Shown here: positions 22,244-30,318 of the stretch, piece by piece
How positions within the stretch are numbered: position 1 is the first letter of the stretch
Layout: the number at the start of each line of letters is the position of its first letter
Assembly: GCF_052103615.1 (NCBI RefSeq)
Contig: NZ_JBQEKA010000037.1
Span: 1 to 30,679 of the forward strand
Length of the DNA: 30,679 nt
Source: Kerstersia sp052103615
GTDB lineage: Bacteria > Pseudomonadota > Gammaproteobacteria > Burkholderiales > Burkholderiaceae_B
Reading direction: 5' to 3'
The notes under the pieces: model-generated
Database searches by the model: none
Told to the model about the DNA's origin: nothing
What the model saw: the letters and a program-made list of their open reading frames with translations, nothing else
Made by a program: the position numbers and the translations under genes

Positions 22244-22893
22244 AACTCTGGAAAACATGCCTGAGTCTGGGTGTCTTGGCCTTGGCTGCCGGTTGTGCCA
22301 CACCGTCTGCAAACCGGGATTACACCGCTTTTCGCGAGGCCCGTCCGCGTTCGGTGCTAGTACTGCCACCGCTCAATGATTCACTGGAAGTGGGGGCGGC
22401 CGAGGCAGTCCTGGCGCAGGTGAGCTATCCGCTGGCCGAGTCAGGGTATTACGTTTTTCCCGTCGCGGTCGTGAATGAAGTCCTGCGCCAGAATGGGGTA
22501 CAGAATGCTGAGGATGCGCGGGCGATCCCGGCCGACAAGCTGCGTGATATTTTCGGGGCGGATACGGTTTTGTTCATTGACGTTAAAAAATACGGAACGT
22601 CATATGCCATCCTGAGCAGCGCTTCGGTCGTGACGCTGGATGCGCGGCTGGTCGATCTGGCTTCCGGCACCGAATTGTGGTCCGGGACGGCTTCCGCATC
22701 CAGCGCAGAACAGCAAAGTTCTGGCGGAGGCTTGCTGGGCGCGCTGGTGATGGCGGTCGTGAATCAGATCGTCGAGTCAACCAGTGATTACAGCTACACC
22801 ATGGCAGGCGTGGCCGATATGCGTCTGCTGGCCGCAGGAAGAGCCAATGGCTTGTTGTACGGGCCTTACTCGCAACGGGCCGGTACCGACTGA
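22240..22893 (+). CDS. DUF799 (GNA1162-like) lipoprotein
   Basis: A 217-aa precursor with signal peptide and lipobox LAAGC (Cys19). The mature part reads ARPRSVLVLPPLNDSLEVGA and SYPLAESGYYVFPVAVVNE, then DTVLFIDVKKYGTSYAILSS, the blocks typical of the DUF799 family that includes the meningococcal lipoprotein GNA1162, whose structure resembles TolB-type envelope proteins. It is the last gene of the trio and ends before a hairpin shared with convergent frmA. Confidence 0.88.
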   Translation: MKLWKTCLSLGVLALAAGCATPSANRDYTAFREARPRSVLVLPPLNDSLEVGAAEAVLAQVSYPLAESGYYVFPVAVVNEVLRQNGVQNAEDARAIPADKLRDIFGADTVLFIDVKKYGTSYAILSSASVVTLDARLVDLASGTELWSGTASASSAEQQSSGGGLLGALVMAVVNQIVESTSDYSYTMAGVADMRLLAAGRANGLLYGPYSQRAGTD

Positions 22894-22933
22894 CGTTGCC
22901 GGGGCCTGGGCGCCAGGCTTGAACGGTTCAGGC

Positions 22934-22972
22934 AAGGCCTGCCGGTATTCGGAAACGAAACCGGCAGGCCTT
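22934..22972. terminator. Hairpin between convergent DUF799 and frmA genes
   Basis: AAGGCCTGCCGGT (22934-22946) pairs perfectly with ACCGGCAGGCCTT (22960-22972) around a 13-base loop. An outer partial pairing (CAGGC before, GCCTG after) extends the stem. There is no long T run on either side; it probably serves both transcripts. Confidence 0.65.
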
Positions 22973-22986
22973 GTGCCTGATGCCGC

Positions 22987-24099
22987 TTAGAAGTGAATGA
23001 CGGTGCGGATGGATTTGCCTTCGTGCATCAGGTCGAAGGCTTCATTGATTTCGTTCAGCGGCAGCGTGTGCGTGACGAACGGATCCAGGTCGATCTTGCC
23101 TGTCATGGCATCTTCCACCATGCCGGGCAGCTGGGTGCGGCCCTTTACGCCGCCAAAGGCCGAACCGCGCCACACGCGGCCGGTAACGAGCTGGAAGGGC
23201 CGGGTGCTGATTTCCTGCCCGGCGCCTGCCACGCCGATGATGATGCTTTCCCCCCAGCCCTTGTGGCAGCATTCCAGCGCGGCACGCATGACATGCACAT
23301 TGCCGATGCATTCAAAGGAGAAGTCCACGCCGCCGTCAGTCATTTCCACGATGACGTCCTGAATCGGGCGGTCATAATCCTTGGGGTTGATGGTGTCGGT
23401 GGCGCCCATGGCGCGCGCCAGGATGAATTTGCCCGGATTGGTATCGACAGCGATGATGCGGCCCGCCTTGGCCTGCACCGCGCCCTGGATCACGGCCAGG
23501 CCAATGCCGCCCAAGCCGAATACGGCCACGGTGTCGCCTTCCTTGACTTTGGCGGTGTTGTGCACGGCGCCAATGCCGGTCGTGACGCCACAGCCCAGCA
23601 GGCAGACCTTTTCATGGTCGGCTGCCGCATTGAACTTGGCCAGTGAAATTTCCGGCACCACGGTGTATTCGCTGAAGGTCGAGCAGCCCATGTAGTGATA
23701 GATGGGCTTGCCCTGGTAGGAAAAGCGCGTGGTGCCGTCGGGCATCAGGCCCTTGCCCTGGGTCGCGCGCACTTTCTGGCACAGATTGGTTTTGCCGGAC
23801 AGGCAGAATTTGCATTCACGGCATTCGGCGGTGTAAAGCGGAATGACGTGATCGCCGGCTTGCAGCGATGTCACCCCTTCGCCGACTTCGACCACGATGC
23901 CGGCGCCTTCATGGCCGAGCACAGCGGGGAAAATACCTTCCGGGTCGTCGCCGCTCAGGGTGAAAGCATCGGTGTGGCAAACGCCGGTATGGGTAATCTT
24001 TACCAGGACTTCGCCCTTGCGTGGCGGTTCCACGTCGATCTCGACGATTTCCAGCGGTTTGCCGGCTTCGAAGGCGACTGCGGCACGGGATTTAATCAT
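22987..24099 (-). CDS. frmA: S-(hydroxymethyl)glutathione dehydrogenase / class III alcohol dehydrogenase
   Basis: A 370-aa zinc- and NAD-dependent enzyme that oxidises the formaldehyde-glutathione adduct to S-formylglutathione; many members also act as GSNO reductases. Visible features: catalytic-zinc residues in GVCHTDAFTLSG and GHEGAG, structural zinc ligands in CRECKFCLSGKTNLC, the NAD-binding GLGGIGLAVIQGA, and the family blocks CSTFSEYTVV and SAFGGVKGRTQLPGMV. The length is the standard one for class III ADH. It lies 36 bases downstream of frmR in the same direction, so the pair is probably one operon. No frmB (esterase) is in the window. Confidence 0.96.
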   Translation of the reverse strand: MIKSRAAVAFEAGKPLEIVEIDVEPPRKGEVLVKITHTGVCHTDAFTLSGDDPEGIFPAVLGHEGAGIVVEVGEGVTSLQAGDHVIPLYTAECRECKFCLSGKTNLCQKVRATQGKGLMPDGTTRFSYQGKPIYHYMGCSTFSEYTVVPEISLAKFNAAADHEKVCLLGCGVTTGIGAVHNTAKVKEGDTVAVFGLGGIGLAVIQGAVQAKAGRIIAVDTNPGKFILARAMGATDTINPKDYDRPIQDVIVEMTDGGVDFSFECIGNVHVMRAALECCHKGWGESIIIGVAGAGQEISTRPFQLVTGRVWRGSAFGGVKGRTQLPGMVEDAMTGKIDLDPFVTHTLPLNEINEAFDLMHEGKSIRTVIHF

Positions 24100-24135
24100 C
24101 AGGTTTCCTTTGGTGGCGGCCAGGCAGGCCGTTGG

Positions 24136-24396
24136 TTATTTCAGGTAGGAGCGCACCAGGCCAATGGCGTCGTCCACGGTTTCCTGGGGGGCGACCGGCG
24201 CGAGGCTTTCGCGCAGATGGCTTTCCAGCACGCTGGACATCAGGCCATTGACGGCGCCGCGCAGCGCGGCGATCTGTTGCAGTACATCGCTGCAGGGCGC
24301 ATTGCCGTCCAGCATGCGGCCCAAGGCTTCGACCTGGCCCTGGATGCGGCGCACGCGCGCTGCTGCCTTGCGTTTTTCAGTGGGGGTATAGGGCAT
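24136..24396 (-). CDS. frmR: FrmR-type formaldehyde-responsive repressor (CsoR/RcnR family)
   Basis: An 86-aa all-helical DNA-binding repressor. MPYTPTEKRKAAARVRRIQGQVEALGRML matches the FrmR opening, CSDVLQQIAALRGAVNGLM holds the sensor Cys (residue 35), and HLRES and SVDD-like TVDDAIGLVRSYLK close the protein. The family represses its own operon and is released when formaldehyde crosslinks the Pro2/Cys35 site; Pro2 is present here. It heads the operon with frmA, and a matching operator lies 20 bases upstream. Confidence 0.92.
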   Translation of the reverse strand: MPYTPTEKRKAAARVRRIQGQVEALGRMLDGNAPCSDVLQQIAALRGAVNGLMSSVLESHLRESLAPVAPQETVDDAIGLVRSYLK

Positions 24397-24415
24397 GGGG
24401 GCCAGCCTGGTTATG

Positions 24416-24430
24416 TACTGGGGGGGAGTA
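24416..24430. promoter_or_regulatory. Probable FrmR operator (TACT-G7-AGTA)
   Basis: TACT, seven G and AGTA form the inverted-repeat-flanked G-tract recognised by RcnR/FrmR-type repressors. It is centred about 27 bases upstream of the frmR start, placed to overlap the promoter. Confidence 0.75.
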
Positions 24431-24567
24431 TATCACCCCGGTAGGTATTAGCTCATATCCAGAAATTCTTATGCCTAATGGGGATGAGCAATGGAAAATT
24501 GCTTCGTTCGCTTTTATTTGCATGCGTTGCACACTGACCCGTTCCTGCCATGAACGGAGTCCTAAAA

Positions 24568-25590
24568 ATGTCTATTGGAAATAAGTTTCTGCTGGCTGCC
24601 GGTATTCTGGCAGCGTCTGTCCTGGCCCCGCTCGCTGCCGCGCAGGCCGAGGGCAAGTCGTGGACGCTGCTGAATGTGTCCTATGACCCGACGCGTGAGC
24701 TGTATCGCGCCATTGATGAGCGTTTCAGCGAGGAATACAAAAAGCAGACGGGCGACACCGTGACGATTCGCCCCTCGCACGGCGGCTCGGGCCGCCAGGC
24801 GCGTTCGGTCATTGATGGCCTGGACGCCGATGTGGTCACGCTGGCGCTGGCTTACGATATCGACGCCATCGCCGATCACGGCCAGCTGGCCCAGGATTGG
24901 CAGGCGCGTTTGCCCAGCAATAGCTCGCCCTACACCTCTACCATCGTGTTCCTGGTGCGCAAGGGCAATCCCAAGGGTTTGAAAGACTGGGATGATCTCG
25001 TCAAGCCGGGCGTGGAAGTGATCACGCCCAACCCCAAGACATCCGGGGGCGCGCGCTGGAATTATCTGGCCGCCTGGGCGTATGCGCTGGACAAGAGCGG
25101 CGGCGACCAGCAGGCGGCGCAGGACTTTGTGCGCGAGCTCTACAAAAATGTGCCGGTGCTGGATACCGGTGCGCGCGGCTCCACCTCGACCTTCGTGAAG
25201 GGGGTGGGCGACGTGTTGCTGGCGTGGGAGAACGAGGCTTTCCTGGCGCAGAAGGAGCTGGGGGAAGGCGAGTTCGACATTGTCGTGCCGTCGCTGTCGA
25301 TTCTGGCCGAGCCGCCGGTCGCCGTGGTTGACAAGGTCGTGGACCGCAAGGGCACGCGTGAGGTGGCGGAAGCCTATCTGAAGTGGCTCTATACCCCGGA
25401 AGCCCAGGAAATCATCGCCCGGAATTACTACCGGCCGATAGACAAGACGGTGGCGGCCAAATACGCCAGCCAGTTTCCTGAGGTCAAGCTGATTACCATC
25501 GACGATGTCTTCGGCGGCTGGCGCAAGGCGCAGGCCGATCACTTCGGTGATGGCGGCAGCTTTGACCAGATTTACCAGCCCGGGCGCTGA
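24568..25590 (+). CDS. sbp: Periplasmic sulfate-binding protein
   Basis: A 340-aa precursor of the ABC-transporter receptor that captures sulfate (possibly thiosulfate). The signal peptide (NKFLLAAGILAASVLAPLAAAQA) is probably cut after AQA. The mature part opens TLLNVSYDPTRELY, and RPSHGGSGRQARSVIDGLDADVVTLAL and TPNPKTSGGARWNYLAAWAYAL are the sulfate-contact blocks of the Sbp/CysP family. The ATG at 24568 is chosen because GGAG (24556-24559) lies 8 bases upstream; an ATG at 24550 lies before that site. It heads the sulfate-import genes. A CysB-type control region upstream is expected, but I cannot mark a certain site. Confidence 0.94.
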   Translation: MSIGNKFLLAAGILAASVLAPLAAAQAEGKSWTLLNVSYDPTRELYRAIDERFSEEYKKQTGDTVTIRPSHGGSGRQARSVIDGLDADVVTLALAYDIDAIADHGQLAQDWQARLPSNSSPYTSTIVFLVRKGNPKGLKDWDDLVKPGVEVITPNPKTSGGARWNYLAAWAYALDKSGGDQQAAQDFVRELYKNVPVLDTGARGSTSTFVKGVGDVLLAWENEAFLAQKELGEGEFDIVVPSLSILAEPPVAVVDKVVDRKGTREVAEAYLKWLYTPEAQEIIARNYYRPIDKTVAAKYASQFPEVKLITIDDVFGGWRKAQADHFGDGGSFDQIYQPGR

Positions 25591-25608
25591 GAAAGGCCGG
25601 GGGCGAGC

Positions 25609-26478
25609 ATGACGGCAACGACATTGAATCTTCCTGTGGTCGCAAGCCGGCGCCGCCGCCCCGGCGTGCTGCCGGGCTTCGGCCTGTCCATGGGTTTCAC
25701 GCTGGTCTATCTGAGCCTGCTGGTGCTGATCCCGCTGGCCGCGTTGCCGATCAAGGCGGCCGGCCTGGGATGGGAAGGCTTTCTGGCTGCCGTGGGCACC
25801 CCTCAGGCGCTGGCCGCCTACAGGCTGACCTTCGGCGCCGCCCTGCTGGCGGCTTTCGTCAATCTGGTGTTCGGCATGATTGTGGCCTGGGTGCTGGTGC
25901 GGTATTCCTTCCCGGGCAAGCGCATTCTGGATGCGCTGGTCGATCTGCCTTTCGCGCTGCCCACGGCGGTGGCCGGGATTGCGCTGAGTTATCTCTACAG
26001 TACCAAGGGCTGGCTGGGCAAGCCGCTCTATGAGTTCTTCGGCTGGAAGATTTCCTATAGTGCCGCGGGCGTTGTGGTGGCCTTGATTTTTATCGGTCTG
26101 CCATTCGTGGTGCGCACGGTGCAGCCGGTACTCGAAGATGTGGAAAAAGAATTGGAAGAGGCGGCAGCCAGCCTGGGCGCAGGCCGCTGGCAGACCTTTC
26201 TGCATGTCTTGTTCCCGGCCGTGCTGCCAGCCTTGTTGACCGGCTTCTCGCTGGCTTTCGCGCGGGCGGTGGGGGAATACGGTTCTGTGGTGTTTATCGC
26301 GGGCAACCGGCCCATGGTGTCCGAGATTGCGCCGCTGCTGATTGTCTCCAAGCTGGAGCGTTTCGATTATGCCGGGGCGGCCGCCATTTCCACGGTATTG
26401 CTGGTAGCTGCCTTCCTGTTGCTGCTCTTGATTAATCTGCTGCAAGCCTGGCAGCAGCGCCGCGGCGGGGTGCGCTGA
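25609..26478 (+). CDS. cysT: Sulfate ABC transporter permease CysT
   Basis: A 289-aa inner-membrane subunit (also called CysU) of the sulfate importer, with about six helices. DLPFALPTAVAGIALSYLYS and the EAA-loop region EEAAASLGAGRWQTFLHVLFPAVLPAL are typical. Its start is 18 bases after the sbp stop with a GGGGGCGAG ribosome site, and its stop overlaps the cysW start (TGATG). It pairs with CysW and the CysA ATPase. Confidence 0.95.
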   Translation: MTATTLNLPVVASRRRRPGVLPGFGLSMGFTLVYLSLLVLIPLAALPIKAAGLGWEGFLAAVGTPQALAAYRLTFGAALLAAFVNLVFGMIVAWVLVRYSFPGKRILDALVDLPFALPTAVAGIALSYLYSTKGWLGKPLYEFFGWKISYSAAGVVVALIFIGLPFVVRTVQPVLEDVEKELEEAAASLGAGRWQTFLHVLFPAVLPALLTGFSLAFARAVGEYGSVVFIAGNRPMVSEIAPLLIVSKLERFDYAGAAAISTVLLVAAFLLLLLINLLQAWQQRRGGVR

Positions 26479-27389
26479 TGAACCCCGCGACGATACCCGC
26501 ACGCCAGGGCAGCAGCCCGCTGGAAGAACCGGCCTGGGTGCGCTATGTGCTGATTACGCTGGCGCTGGCGTTCATGGGCTTGTTCCTGCTGGTGCCGCTG
26601 GTGTCGGTCTTTGCCGAGGCCTTGCGGCGCGGCTGGGGCGTGTACCTGGCCGCCATCACGGATTCCGATGCGCTTGATGCCATCCGCCTGACGCTGCTGG
26701 TGGCGGCCATTTCCCTGCCGGTCAATCTGGTGTTCGGCGTAGCAGCGGCCTGGGCCATTACCAAGTTCCAGTTTCGCGGCAAGCAGTTCCTGATTACCTT
26801 GATCGACTTGCCGTTTTCGGTGTCGCCGGTGGTGGCGGGCCTGGTGTTTGTGCTGCTGTTCGGCGCGCAAGGCTGGTTCGGGCCGTGGCTGCAGGCGCAT
26901 GACCTGAAAATTGTGTATGCCGTGCCAGGCGTGATTATCGCTACCTTGTTTGTCACTTGCCCATTCATTGCGCGTGAGCTGATTCCGCTGATGCAGGCCC
27001 AGGGCAATGATGGCGAACAGGCGGCGCTGACGCTGGGCGCGTCCGGCTGGCAGATGTTCTGGCGCGTCACGCTGCCGAATATCAAATGGGGCCTGCTGTA
27101 TGGCGCCATCCTGAGCAATGCGCGCGCCATGGGGGAGTTTGGCGCAGTATCGGTGGTCTCCGGCCAGATACGCGGCCTGACCAACACCATGACGCTGCAT
27201 GTCGAAATCCTCTACAACGAATATATGTTTTCCGCGGCCTTTGCGGTCGCTTCGCTGCTGGCTTTGCTGGCGCTGGTCACGCTGTTGCTGAAACAATGGG
27301 TGCTCTGGCGCGATGAGCGCGCCGGCCGGCCCGGCTATGCCACGGCGACGCAGCCGCTGGAGCGGCCGCTGGCGGCCACTGCCGCCTGA
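26478..27389 (+). CDS. cysW: Sulfate ABC transporter permease CysW
   Basis: A 303-aa second membrane subunit. DLPFSVSPVVAGLVFVLLFGAQGW and the coupling loop GEQAALTLGASGWQMFWRVTLPNIKW match the CysW type, and a C-terminal RAMGEFGAVSVVSG segment follows. The ATG shares its A with the cysT stop, which indicates translational coupling. CysA begins 11 bases downstream. Confidence 0.95.
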   Translation: MNPATIPARQGSSPLEEPAWVRYVLITLALAFMGLFLLVPLVSVFAEALRRGWGVYLAAITDSDALDAIRLTLLVAAISLPVNLVFGVAAAWAITKFQFRGKQFLITLIDLPFSVSPVVAGLVFVLLFGAQGWFGPWLQAHDLKIVYAVPGVIIATLFVTCPFIARELIPLMQAQGNDGEQAALTLGASGWQMFWRVTLPNIKWGLLYGAILSNARAMGEFGAVSVVSGQIRGLTNTMTLHVEILYNEYMFSAAFAVASLLALLALVTLLLKQWVLWRDERAGRPGYATATQPLERPLAATAA

Positions 27390-27400
27390 AGGAGTCACAC

Positions 27401-28468
27401 ATGAGTATTGAAGTTCGTCATTTGTCCAAGCGTTTCGGCGATTTCCGTGCGCTCAACGATGTCTCGCTGCATATCGAAACCGGCGAGCTGGTGGCTTTGC
27501 TGGGGCCTTCGGGCTGCGGCAAGACGACCTTGTTGCGCATCATCGCCGGCTTGGATACGCCCGATGAGGGCAGTGTTCTGTTTGCCGGTGAAGATGCCAC
27601 CGATGTCAATGTGCGCCAGCGCCGCGTGGGCTTCGTGTTTCAGCACTACGCCCTGTTCAAGCACATGACGGTTTTTGAAAACGTCGCCTTCGGCCTGCGT
27701 GTCCGGCCGCGTGCCCAGCGCCCCTCCGAGGACGATATCCGTGCCCGCGTGAAGGCGCTGCTGGAACTGGTGCAGCTGGACTGGCTGGCTGACCGTTATC
27801 CGTCGCAGTTGTCCGGCGGGCAGCGTCAGCGTATTGCGCTGGCGCGCGCGCTGGCCGTAGAGCCGCGTGTCCTGCTGCTCGATGAGCCGTTCGGCGCGCT
27901 GGATGCGAAGGTGCGCAAGGAATTGCGCCGCTGGCTGCGCCGCTTGCATGACGAGCTGAATGTGGCCAGCGTCTTCGTGACCCATGATCAGGAAGAGGCG
28001 CTGGAAGTCTCAGACCGTGTCGTGATGATGAATGCGGGCAAAATCGAACAGGTGGGCTCGCCCCGGGAGGTCTGGGAGTCGCCAGCGACGCCGTTTGTCT
28101 ATGGCTTTCTGGGCGATGTGAATCAGTTCCAGGGCGTGGCGGCCAATGGCGTCTGGCGTCTGGATGACTGGACGCTGCCGGCGCCTGAGTTCGGGGCCGG
28201 GCCGGAACGCGCTGCCACGGCCTATGTCCGCCCGCATGAAGTGGAAGTGGTGCCCTATGCCGCAGGCGGCGAGGGGCTGGCGGTGCGCCTGAATCATGCT
28301 TACCTGGCCGGGCCAAGCGCCTTTCTGGAATTGTCGCGTGAGGGTAGCGATCAGCTGATCGAGGCGCAGGTGCCGGAAGGCGTGTACCGCCAATTGAATC
28401 TGAAGGAAGGCGAAATTCTGCTGGCGCGTCCGCGCCAGGCGCGGATTTTCGCCCGCGACGGGGCATGA
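27401..28468 (+). CDS. cysA: Sulfate/thiosulfate import ATPase CysA
   Basis: A 355-aa ABC ATPase. Walker A GPSGCGKTT (about 36-44), Q-loop FQHYALFKHMTVFENVAFGL, signature LSGGQRQRIALARAL, Walker B VLLLDEPFGALD, and H-loop FVTHDQEEALE are all intact. The C-terminal part (from about residue 240) includes AYVRPHEVEV, a TOBE-type regulatory domain. AAGGAG lies 7 bases before the ATG. Its stop overlaps the cysH start by 4 bases, tying import to reduction. Confidence 0.96.
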   Translation: MSIEVRHLSKRFGDFRALNDVSLHIETGELVALLGPSGCGKTTLLRIIAGLDTPDEGSVLFAGEDATDVNVRQRRVGFVFQHYALFKHMTVFENVAFGLRVRPRAQRPSEDDIRARVKALLELVQLDWLADRYPSQLSGGQRQRIALARALAVEPRVLLLDEPFGALDAKVRKELRRWLRRLHDELNVASVFVTHDQEEALEVSDRVVMMNAGKIEQVGSPREVWESPATPFVYGFLGDVNQFQGVAANGVWRLDDWTLPAPEFGAGPERAATAYVRPHEVEVVPYAAGGEGLAVRLNHAYLAGPSAFLELSREGSDQLIEAQVPEGVYRQLNLKEGEILLARPRQARIFARDGA

Positions 28469-29220
28469 CGGCCATGGGCGCCGCGTCCGGACACGCCCTT
28501 GAGGCGCAGCGCTGGTCCGTTTTGCAGGCTAGTCTGGCGGATATCGCCAGGCGCCATCCGGATGCGGCATTGGCGTCCTCGCTGGCCGCTGAAGATATGG
28601 TGCTGGCCCATGCCATTTATGACGGCGGCTTGCCCTTGGAAGTCTTCACGCTGGATACCGGCCGTCTGCATGCCGAAACGCTGGGTATGCTGGACGTGAT
28701 GCAGTCCCGCTATGGCCGCAGCCCGACGGTTTACCGCCCGGATGCGGCAGCGGTGGCGGCGCATGTGGCCGAGCACGGCGCCTATGCGTTTTATGAAAGT
28801 GTGGATTTGCGTAAAGCCTGTTGCCAGATCCGCAAAGTCGCGCCTTTGTGGCGGGCGCTGGCAGGGCGGTCGGCCTGGATCACCGGGCAGCGCCGCGAGC
28901 AATCGGCAACACGGGGCGAACTGCACGAGCAGGAACAGGACGCAGTCTTTGGCCTGGTGAAATTCAACCCCCTGGCAGCCTGGACGGAGGCCGAGGTGTG
29001 GGAAAGCATCCGCCTGCGCAAGATTCCGTATAACCCGCTGCATGACCAAGGCTACCCCTCTATCGGTTGCGAACCCTGTACGCGCGCGGTGCGGCCTGGC
29101 GAAGATGTGCGGGCTGGCCGCTGGTGGTGGGAGTCGTCGGATTCCAAAGAGTGCGGTTTGCATGCCGGTAACCGGGCGGAGGCGCGCCAGGCTGGCGCCT
29201 CTTCCGCCGCGTCTTCTTGA
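28465..29220 (+). CDS. cysH: Thioredoxin-dependent adenylyl-sulfate (APS) reductase CysH
   Basis: A 251-aa cytosolic enzyme reducing APS to sulfite. It has the [4Fe-4S] cysteines of the APS-using type (KACCQIRK at about 117-124 and GCEPCTRA, Cys202/Cys205) that PAPS-only reductases lack, plus the C-terminal catalytic KECGLH (Cys230) and LDTGRLHAETL. The pathway therefore probably runs without a separate APS kinase step. The ATG overlaps the cysA stop (ATGA). The C-terminal ~15 residues (AGASSAASS) look dispensable. CysD follows after a 114-base gap containing a hairpin. Confidence 0.94.
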   Translation: MTAMGAASGHALEAQRWSVLQASLADIARRHPDAALASSLAAEDMVLAHAIYDGGLPLEVFTLDTGRLHAETLGMLDVMQSRYGRSPTVYRPDAAAVAAHVAEHGAYAFYESVDLRKACCQIRKVAPLWRALAGRSAWITGQRREQSATRGELHEQEQDAVFGLVKFNPLAAWTEAEVWESIRLRKIPYNPLHDQGYPSIGCEPCTRAVRPGEDVRAGRWWWESSDSKECGLHAGNRAEARQAGASSAASS

Positions 29221-29224
29221 GTAT

Positions 29225-29253
29225 GGCTGCCTCGGCTTGTGGCCGGGGCAGCC
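29225..29253 (+). other. Strong hairpin between cysH and cysD
   Basis: GGCTGCCTCGGC (29225-29236) pairs with GCCGGGGCAGCC (29242-29253), with one T-G wobble, around a 5-base loop. It is not followed by a T run. It may be an RNA-processing or stability element that separates cysH from cysDN expression. Confidence 0.55.
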
Positions 29254-29334
29254 GGTTTCATCGCAGCCACAGGCCAAGCCTGAGAGCTGTGTGGCGGTTC
29301 CAGCCTGCGGGCCGGAGTTCTTCCCTGAGGTGTT

Positions 29335-30318
29335 ATGACTATCAGCACTAGCGCGGGCATTGCGCCGCAGAGCCGCGTGGCGGCAGCGGCAGGCCATTTG
29401 CCGCAATCTTCCGGTTTCTTGGATGCACGTAGCCACCTGGATTGGCTGGAATCCGAGGCCATTCATATCATGCGCGAAGTGGCAGCCGAATGCGAACGCC
29501 CGGTGCTGCTGTTTTCCGGCGGCAAGGATTCCTGCGTGCTGTTGCGCCTGGCGGAAAAAGCGTTTCGTCCCGGGGCGTTTCCGTTTCCGCTCATGCATAT
29601 CGACACCGGGCACAACTTCGATGAAGTGATTGCCTTTCGTGATGCCCGTGCTGCGGAGCTGGGCGAAACCCTGATCGTGCGCAGTGTCGAAGATTCCATC
29701 GCGCGCGGCAGCGTGGTGTTGCGTAAGGCAACGGATTCGCGCAATGCGGCGCAGGCCGTGACGCTGCTTGAGGCCATCGAGGAATTCGGCTTCGATGCCT
29801 GCATCGGCGGCGCCCGGCGGGATGAAGAAAAGGCGCGCGCCAAAGAACGCATCTTTTCCTTCCGCGACGAATTCGGCCAGTGGGATCCGAAGGCGCAGCG
29901 CCCGGAACTCTGGAACCTTTACAACACGCGGGTCCATGCGGGCGAAAACATGCGCGTGTTTCCGATTTCAAACTGGACGGAATTGGACGTCTGGCAATAC
30001 ATCGCGCGTGAAAATCTGGCGCTGCCTTCCATTTATTTCACCCACCAGCGCGAGGTCGTGCGCCGCCGCGGCCTGCTGGTGCCGGTCACCCGCCTGACGC
30101 CGCCTGCTGAGGGTGAAACCGCGGAAACCGTGGCCGTGCGCTTCCGTACCGTGGGCGACATCTCCTGCACCTGCCCGGTGGCATCCGAAGCGGACGATGT
30201 GGCCGGCATCATCGCTGAAACCGCGGTGACGACCATTACCGAGCGCGGCGCCACGCGTATGGATGACCAGACTTCCGAGGCATCGATGGAGCGCCGTAAA
30301 AAAGAGGGGTATTTCTGA
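29335..30318 (+). CDS. cysD: Sulfate adenylyltransferase subunit 2 CysD
   Basis: A 327-aa catalytic subunit of ATP sulfurylase that makes APS from ATP and sulfate together with the GTPase CysN. The PP-loop LLFSGGKDSCVLLRLA begins near residue 58; HIDTGHNFDEVI, GGARRDEEKARAKERIFSFRDEFGQWDPK and TELDVWQYI are diagnostic. The N-terminus is about 25 residues longer than E. coli CysD (302 aa), with a small Ala/Gln-rich lead. GAGG lies 4 bases before the ATG. The stop overlaps the cysN start (TGATG). Confidence 0.96.
   Translation: MTISTSAGIAPQSRVAAAAGHLPQSSGFLDARSHLDWLESEAIHIMREVAAECERPVLLFSGGKDSCVLLRLAEKAFRPGAFPFPLMHIDTGHNFDEVIAFRDARAAELGETLIVRSVEDSIARGSVVLRKATDSRNAAQAVTLLEAIEEFGFDACIGGARRDEEKARAKERIFSFRDEFGQWDPKAQRPELWNLYNTRVHAGENMRVFPISNWTELDVWQYIARENLALPSIYFTHQREVVRRRGLLVPVTRLTPPAEGETAETVAVRFRTVGDISCTCPVASEADDVAGIIAETAVTTITERGATRMDDQTSEASMERRKKEGYF

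Noticed and set aside
24562..26502. 646-codon minus-strand frame across sbp and cysT
   Set aside because: Gln/Arg/His-rich antisense frame spanning two clear genes on the plus strand.
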